The position numbers and the translations under genes were made by a program. Below the pieces are notes generated by a model that did not search any database, had not been told where the DNA came from, and saw nothing but the letters and a program-made list of their open reading frames with translations. Shown here piece by piece: positions 8,698-17,600 of a stretch of DNA of 64,000 nucleotides. Source of the stretch: Snodgrassella alvi wkB2 (GTDB lineage: Bacteria > Pseudomonadota > Gammaproteobacteria > Burkholderiales > Neisseriaceae); the NCBI RefSeq assembly GCF_000600005.1, contig NZ_CP007446.1:1-64000 (forward strand), read 5' to 3'. The first letter of the stretch is position 1. Each line of letters begins with the position of its first letter.

Positions 8698-11600
8698 TTG
8701 AATAAAATATATCGTGCGATATGGAATGAATCCACGCAGACATGGGTGGCTGCTTCTGAATTAGCTAAAAGTAAAACTAAGGCAAATACTGTTTCCTGTG
8801 GAAATAATGAATCGCCTGTATTGGGTAAAATTTGTAGTAATGCGTTCAAAGCTGGTTTACTGACATCTCTAGTTAATTTTGCTTTACTGGCACCTAATAG
8901 CTATGCAGGCTCAGGGACTCACTCTTTAATGGGGGGAGCTACCATTAACTCTGCCTATGATGGTTATCAAAATGTCAACACTACAGCTATTGAGGGTGAT
9001 GACTTTGACTATTGCGGTGCTGATAATGTAAGCGGCCGGGGTAGTACTCAGGGTAATTCAGCGGCTGCATCAAAATCTATTTCTGCTTTAGAAGAGTATT
9101 TACGCTTTGCAAAGAATACAGCGTTTTCAGATAATAAAACTTCTTACAACCCTTATGGTACAACCGAACGGGTTGAAAGCTGGACACAAGCTAGTGGTAC
9201 AGGGCAAGTAACACAGGGTAAAGATCAGGATGGTAAGCTTACACCTGGTTCTGGATACCAGAACCGACTTACTGGTGGCTACACGATCACATATATAAAG
9301 GCTTTTGGTATAGGTTCTTTTGCTTATGGCTGTAATGCTTATACTACAGGAAATCAATCCTTAGCATTTAATGCTAATGCTACTGCTACGGCCGGTGGAG
9401 CTCAGGCATTTGGCGTAGCAGCATATGCTTCGGGTCGGGCATCTAACGCTATAGGTGTTTCTTCTCAGGCTGCAGGAGTATCCGGTGTCGCATTAGGTTC
9501 TGTAGCTAACTCTGCAGGAGTTGGAAGTGTTGCTTTCGGTTTACAGTCAAATGCTGTAGCCGATGGTACTGTTGCTGTAGGGGTTAATGCTCAGGCTTCT
9601 GTGGATTCTGCAGTTGCTATTGGTAATGACAGCTTTGCAGACGGGAAAGAAAGTATCAGTATTGGTTCAGGTAATAAAGTTTCAGGTGAAGGGTCAATTG
9701 CTATAGGCAATTCTGAAACCGCCTCTACTTATGCCGCTGTAGACGGTACTCAGAGTGGTAAGTCCGGCGGTAATACCATAATCACCGGTAACCGCACACT
9801 TTCTATAGGTAATAAAAATACCGGTACAACAGATACTGGTGGTATTTCTGCCGCCAATACATCATTATTTGGTAACAAAAATAAAATTTATGAAGCCCTT
9901 GATGGTGTTCATGTAATTGGTAATAGTAATCAGATTGGTGTTGCCAATGCAACTAAACCGCTTCCCGGTAACGGCGCTACGGTAATTGGTAATAATACTA
10001 TTGTTACTGCTGATAATGCTATTGCTCTGGGTAACAGTACCTATGTCAGTGGTGAAAGTGCGATTGCTATTGGTAACAGTGCCAAAGCTACAGAAGCCGG
10101 AGCTGTTGCTCTGGGTAAAGATTCTTTTGCAAATACTGCAGGAAATGTTGCCGGTTACAATCCGAATGAAAATGCATCTGCTGATAGCGCATGGCAAAGC
10201 AAGGTTACTGGTGCAAATACATGGAAAAGCACTACCGGTGCAGTAGCAGTAGGAAATACCTCTAATACCTCTGATGATAAGAACATTACCCGGCAGATAA
10301 CAGGTGTAGCCGCCGGTTCTGACTATACTGATGCAGTCAATGTTGCTCAGTTGAAGAGTTTACATTCTTATGCCTTAAGCAGTTTGAATACCGAATCAGA
10401 AACTTTTAATAATAATCTGGTTTCTGTTGGCAATTCAATCGATACCCTTTCAACTTCAGTAGATAGTAAACTAACGGATCTGAATTCAAAGATCAATTCT
10501 CTCTCGGTGACGGCATTAGGAGAGAATGGACAACTCAACAGACTGGATAAAAATATTGCTGATTTAAGTCTGTCAACTTCTGACGGTATCAAGTTATTAC
10601 AGCAGAATACTTTACAGTATAAGAAAGATGATAATCTCGGAGGTTTTTATAATGTTGGTTCTGATGATGGGAGAACTCAAAATAAAATAATCAATGTGGA
10701 AGCAGATGATTCTGTAGTTACTGACGGATCTACATATTTGATTAATGGTGGTCTTTTAAACAAAACTAATTCTCAGATCAGTCTGTTATCATCAAGTATA
10801 AGCGATGGTGTTACTAAACTTAACTCCGGAGCTGATGAAGTTTCATCGACTACAAGTGATAAAGCACCGAAAATAGATGCTCAGATGACTGATTTTAATC
10901 AGTCTCTTTCTAAAGATATCAGCAATTTAAGATCGGTTATACTTGAGTGGACTGAAGAACCTGATAAAAGTAAAACTTTTAAATCTAAAGATGAAACAAA
11001 AATAACCGGTGTTGCCAGAGGTGATGCAGAAAGTGCAAGTTCCTCAGATGCTGTAACCGGCGGACAATTAAGTGAAGTTAACTCATTAGTTACTAAAGTA
11101 ACTAATGATGTGAAGACTAGTACTACCAATAATGATATTCAGATTGATAAACTGGCATTAGATACAGATTTGCAAATATCGGACACTAATACTAAGCTGG
11201 ATACTCTGACTACTTCTATTTCAACAGGTTTGAGCCGCATAACACGTAATGCTCTTTTGTTTAATGCAACCGCAGGTAAATATCAGGAAGATACTAACAA
11301 GACTCCGCAAAAAATCAGTAATGCAGAAGCAGGTGATATAAGTGAAAATTCTGACGATGCAATAACCGGAGGACAACTATATACTACAAATACTAAACTG
11401 ATAAATCTGTCTTCATCTATTTCTGCCGGATGGAATACTCTTTCTGAACAGCGCAGCAGTATTTCGACTTCAGCCAGCAGTAGTCTTAGTACTTTATCCG
11501 GTATAATAAATGGAAAACTGGAATCATTATCAACAGTCACTACTAATAGTTTACAAACTTTAAGTAATAATCTGCAGGTATTATCTTCTTCTGCCTCTAC

Positions 11601-14600
11601 TGCAATCAGTAATTTGCAGGAAAGTACAATATTATACGGCGCAGATGAGATGTTCCATGCCACGCGTGATAATCTGGCTCAAAAAATAACCGGTGTTGCT
11701 CCGGCAGACCTGAGTCAGAATTCAATGGATATGGTTAATGGTGGTCAGTTATATACCACCAATTCCAGGATTGACAGTCTGTCCACTGCTGTTAACACTA
11801 ATTTCAGCAGCTTATCCGGTTCAATATCTGTGTCAGTTAGTGCGAGCCTGAGTGACTTATCAGCAAGTCTGAATGTAAACAGAGATAAAGTTTCTTCTCT
11901 GCAGGCTAATGCACTGCAATGGGACGATATTGCTAAAGCTTACAGTGCAAAGCATGGTAATACAGATAGTACTACAGATGGCAGGCAGAAAATTACTAAT
12001 GTTCTTGAAGGCAATATTACCAGTCCGGATTCAACCGATGCGGTAACCGGCGGACAGTATTATAATCTGGATACTGCTATAACTGACAAAGTAAGTACAC
12101 TTTCGACAAATGCGCTGAGTTCTGTTGATGGGATTAATAAGAGTATCTCATTATTACAGCAACAGATGTTGACGCTTGACGGAAACAAATTTAATGCTGA
12201 ACGTGCTGAAATAAAACAGAAAATTACCGGTGTGGCTGAAGCTGCGCTGAATAGTGCCTCAACAGATGCTGTTGTTGGAAAGCAGCTGTCTTCAACGAAT
12301 TTTTCTCTGAGTAGCTTAATTACTTCAACTAATGCCGGATTTAAAGCATTTTCCAACTCGTTAGATCAGTACTCTGAAAATACCGAAAAAACAAGGACGG
12401 ACTTGGTAAATGGTATTAATACAAGTATCAGTTCTTTGCAGAGTAATGCTTTACTGTGGGACAAAGATAATGGATACAGTGCTACCCATGATATTAAAGG
12501 AAATCAGAAAATTACCAACGTTTCTGCTCTTGATGGTAATCTTGCCCCGGGTTCAACTGATGCATTAACAGGTAGTCAGGTCAGCCGTTTCATTACTTCC
12601 AGAGATAAAAGTATTAATAAAGTATATGCAGACTTACAAGGCTTATCTGCAGATTCAATCAAAAAACTGGAAAGTGAAATTACGAATGGTCTGAATGGAG
12701 TTAATCAGGAAATAGCGGGATTAAAACAGAATCTGTTACTATGGAATGACAAAGCCGGAGCTTATGATGCCAGTCATAATACGTCTGCTGGAGCGGAAAA
12801 AATTACCAATGTTGCTGAGGGCAGATTGGTTTCCGGTTCAACGGATGCTGTAACCGGTAAACAGTTATTTACAACTAAATCTAATATCGCAACGCTGAGT
12901 ACATCATCAGTTAATGATCTGGATAAGAAATCCAATAGCATTAACGATAATCTGAATAATCAAAAGACTATTCTGGGCAATTCTATTGCTACAGGTATCA
13001 ATAAACTGGGCAGTGATATAAATTCTAATATACAGTCAGTAGATTCTGGTATTGAAGACTTGAAACAGACTGCGCTGCAATGGAACGGTAGTTCTTATGA
13101 TGCCAGTCATGGTCAGGTAGGCGGTAAAAACAAAATCACCAATGTGGATCAGGGTAACTTATATGATAAATCAACCGATGCAGTAATAGGTGATCAGTTA
13201 GCCAGAACCAATACCAGTATTAAAACTTTATCTGACGGTCTTAGTACCAGTCTGCAGAAATTATCCGGTTCCATTTCTTCTATCGTGGATCAATATTCAT
13301 CTGACTGGGAAAAAGACCTGATTACCCGGAAAGATTCTTTCTCTACAAGTATTAATTCCGGTTTAAATAATATTAATACCAGTCTTTCAAAGATAAAGCA
13401 AAATGCATTACTATGGAACGGTAGTGCTTATGATGCCTCTGTTGAAAATAGTAAAGGAGCCATTACTAATGTAGCAAAAGGTGATTTGCAGAAAAATTCA
13501 CATGATGCAGTAGTTGGTGCTCAGTTGTTTACTACTAATACGAAGCTAAATTCGCTTTCTACATCATTTGACGATAAAGTAAAAGATTATCAAAGTGCAA
13601 CTCAAAACAGTTTAAACAGCTTATCTACAGCTCTGGGCAATTCTTCTTTTTCCGGTCTTGAAAGTCTGTCTTCATCAGCTGCACTAGCTCTGGGTAATAT
13701 AAATGATGGTATTTCAGATCTGAAACAGAATGCATTGCAGTGGAAAGGCAATGCCTATAATGCCGGCTATGGTGCTGAAAGTGAAAAGAAAAATATTACC
13801 AATGTTGCCGATGGTCTGCTTGCAAAAGGATCAAAAGATGCAGTCACAGGTAATCAGCTCTATAATACTAATGTAGCTATCAGTGATCTGAAAAAAGAAG
13901 TAGATGACGGTGTAACCCGTTTAACCAGTTCCCATGATATTTTTGATAAAAATATAGCTGCTTTAACTGAAAAACTTGAAAAAACTGCTGGCAGTCTGTC
14001 AAGTTTGTCTACAACTACTGAAACCGATCTGAACAGTATTAATACTGGTATTTCCAATTTGCAGGATAATGCTTTGCAATGGAAAGATAGTGCTTATAAT
14101 GCCCATCATGGTACAAAAGATGATAAAAACATCATTACTCATGTGGCAGCAGGTAGTCTGAAAGAAGATTCATCAGACGCGGTAACGGGTGCACAGCTAT
14201 TCGGTACCCAAAGTAATATTACCGTTCTGGAAAGCAAACTGACAGGTGTATCTGATAGTTTGAGTTCTGGTATCAGTAGTTTATCTGACTCACTGAATAA
14301 TTTAACCACTTCCAATTTGTCTGCTCTGGAGCAGAGCAGAGACCACATTGAAAGTGATATTACAAGTCTCTCTTCAATTACCTCTTCAGTACTAAGCTCG
14401 GCTGACAGTGATCTCGCTGTTCTCAGTGAAAATGCATTACAGTGGAAAGATGGTTCATATGATGCCAGCCATGGCAAAGAAAATGATAAAAATTTTATCA
14501 AGAATGCTGGTAAAGGTGATGTATATGCCGGTTCAACCGATGCCATTACCGGCGATCAGTTATATACAACCGGCAGCCATTTGGATGCACTGAGTTATAG

Positions 14601-17600
14601 TTTCAGTACTAGTTTTGATAGTTTTTCAACTACATTAAACAGTTTAATTGATAAAGGTGTTGGAAGCCTTTCTAGCAGTGTTGCCAGTATTGATGGAGAA
14701 GTAAGTAAATTACAACAGAATGCGTTACAATGGAACAAGAGTATTTCTGCATATGATGCAAGTTCTGTAACTGGCAAACCGGCAAAAATTACTCAGGTTG
14801 CCGATGGTCGGGTAGAATTAAATTCGTCAGATGCTATTACTGGTGCTCAACTGTTTAGCCTGTCCACGGTGTCTAAAGATAACCTGGTCAACGTAGCCTC
14901 CTCAATGAATTTAAGTTTAAGTACAATACAAGATTCAGTAGATAGTTCCTCTGCTTCACTTTCTAGTCAATATAATACGTTATCAAAAGATATTTCGAAC
15001 AATTTCAATGAATTTTCCACTAGTACTTCGCTAAGTTTAGACAGCTTGTCCACTGGTAATTCAACTACTGTGTCGAATCTGGCTGACGGTATAAATACAA
15101 GCCTGAGCGCTCAGTCTGACAGTATAGACAATAGTATCAATAAGCTGTCTACAGAATTTGATAATAATCTGAATAACCTGACTTCAAATATTGCAGAATC
15201 TGCTGAAGAATTAACTAATTCATTAAATACTGTTAACAAGGGTGTAAATACACTCAAGCAGAATGCACTGCAATGGAATGAAGAAGCCGGTGCGTATAGT
15301 GCAAATCATGGAACTGGTAATGCACAAAGAATTACCAACGTAGCTGCCGGTAATGTAGCGCCGGATTCAAGCGATGCTATTAATGGCAGCCAGTTCTTCC
15401 AACTGTCCGGCTCAGCATCAACAGGGCTGAACAATCTGTCAACCAGTCTGAGCACAGTAACCAACAATCAGTTAAACAGTCTGTCTACTATTATTAGTAA
15501 TAGTCTGAGCACTGTGAATCAAAACGTATCCAGTTTGTCAACCGGACTGAATACTGTTACTGAAAAGGTTACTGCATTGCAGACTGATGCACTGCAATGG
15601 GATAAAGTAAACGGTAATTACAAGGCTGATCATGGTACCGGTAATGCTCAGAAGATTACACAGGTAGCAGCAGGTTCGATAGCGGCAAATTCTACCGATG
15701 CAGTTAACGGTGCACAGATGTACAGTTTGTCAACCGGTACTGCTGACAGTGTCAATAAACTGACTGAAAATCTGAATAAAACCAATTTAGGTTTAGGTTC
15801 ACTGTCCACAGCAACAAACACAGACCTGAAAAATCTGAAAGACAGTTTGAAGAGCACCAACGATGGACTGACTCAGCTGTCATCCAGTACTTCAGGCAGT
15901 ATACAGAGCATTAGCACCAGTCTGGACACACTGACTACTTCTACAGCTAACAGCCTGCAGGCTCTGGACAAAGGTCTGAAAGATACCAGCAGCAGCGTAT
16001 CCGCATTGCAGACTAATGCCTTGCAGTGGAACGCAGACAAAGGTGTTTATGATGCCAGCCGAAACGGCAGTGCCAAAGTTCTGAGTGGTGTGGCAGCAGG
16101 AGCAGTGAGTGCAGTATCCACAGAAGCGGTTAACGGCGGACAGCTGTATAGTCTGTCTACGGTAACTGTAGCAGGACTGAACAGTGTCAGCACCGGTCTG
16201 AGCAGTTTGTCAGAGTCTGCGACTACCGGTCTGAACAATCTGTCAGCCAGTCTGAGCAGTGCGAATCAGAATCTGACTACCTTGCAGCAGAATGCATTGC
16301 AGTGGAACAGCACACTGACTGCTTATGATGCCGGTCATAATGGTACGGCGCAGCGGATTACCAATGTAGCAGCAGGCAATATAGCATTGGATTCTACAGA
16401 TGCAGTAAACGGTGGTCAGCTATTCAGTCTGTCCAGCTCAGCATCAACAGGACTGAGCAGTCTGTCAACCAATCTGAGTAAAGTAACCGACAATCAGTTA
16501 GGCAGTCTGTCTACTATTATTGGTGATAATCTGAACACTGTGAATCAAAACGTGTCCAGTCTGTCATCCAGTCTGAATGATACTAATACTAATGTAGGCA
16601 ATCTGCAGAAAGATGCATTGCAATGGAACAGTACAATTAGTGCCTATGATGCAACCCGTGGCGGTCGTGCGCAGACACTGACCGGAATAGCCGGCGGGGA
16701 CATCAGCCCTACATCAAGTGATGCGGTTAACGGTGCGCAGATGTACAGTCTGTCAACGCTGACTCAGACAGGTCTGAGCAGCAGCAGTACTGGTCTGAGC
16801 AGCCTGAGCAGTGTTACCTCATCTGCTCTGAATAATGTAAATAGAAGTCTGGAGTCACTGTCCACAGAAACTCATACAGGACTGAACAGTGTCAGCACCG
16901 GTCTGAGCAGTTTGTCAGAGTCTACGACTACCGGTCTGAACAATCTGACAGCCAGTCTGAACAGTACGAATCAGAATCTGACTACCTTGCAGCAGAATGC
17001 ATTGCAGTGGAATGGCACTGCGTATGATGCCGGTAGAAGTAATACTGTACAGAAAATTACTAACGTTGCGGCAGGCAGAATAGCAGTTGATTCTACTGAT
17101 GCAGTGAACGGCAGCCAGTTCTTTAACCTGTCAGGTTCAACATCAACAGGGCTGAACAGTCTGTCAACCAGTCTGAGCACAGTAACCAACGATCAGTTAA
17201 GCAGTTTGTCTACTATTACTGGTGATAATCTGAACACTGTGAATAAAAATGTGACTAGTCTGTCAACCAGTCTGGATAAAACTAATATTAATGTAGGCAA
17301 TCTGCAGAAAGATGCATTGCAAAGAAACCGGGTAAGCGGTGATTTTGATGCAAGACGCGAAGATAAAGAGCAGAAACTGACTGGTATAGCTGCCGGAGAT
17401 ATCAGTGCAACTTCATCTGATGTTATTAACGGTACGCAGATGTTCAGACTGTCAACGCTGACTCAGACAGGTCTGGGCAGCATCAGTACTGGTCTGAGCA
17501 GCCTGAGCAGTGTTACCTCATCTTCTCTGGATAATGTAAATAGAAGTCTGGAGTCACTGTCCACAGAAACTCATACAGGACTGAACAGTGTCAGCACCGG

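Noticed and set aside
14139-14546. Antisense open frames of 60-135 codons throughout the adhesin gene
   Set aside because: They mirror the repetitive Ser/Leu codons of the adhesin, lack ribosome binding sites and have meaningless compositions.
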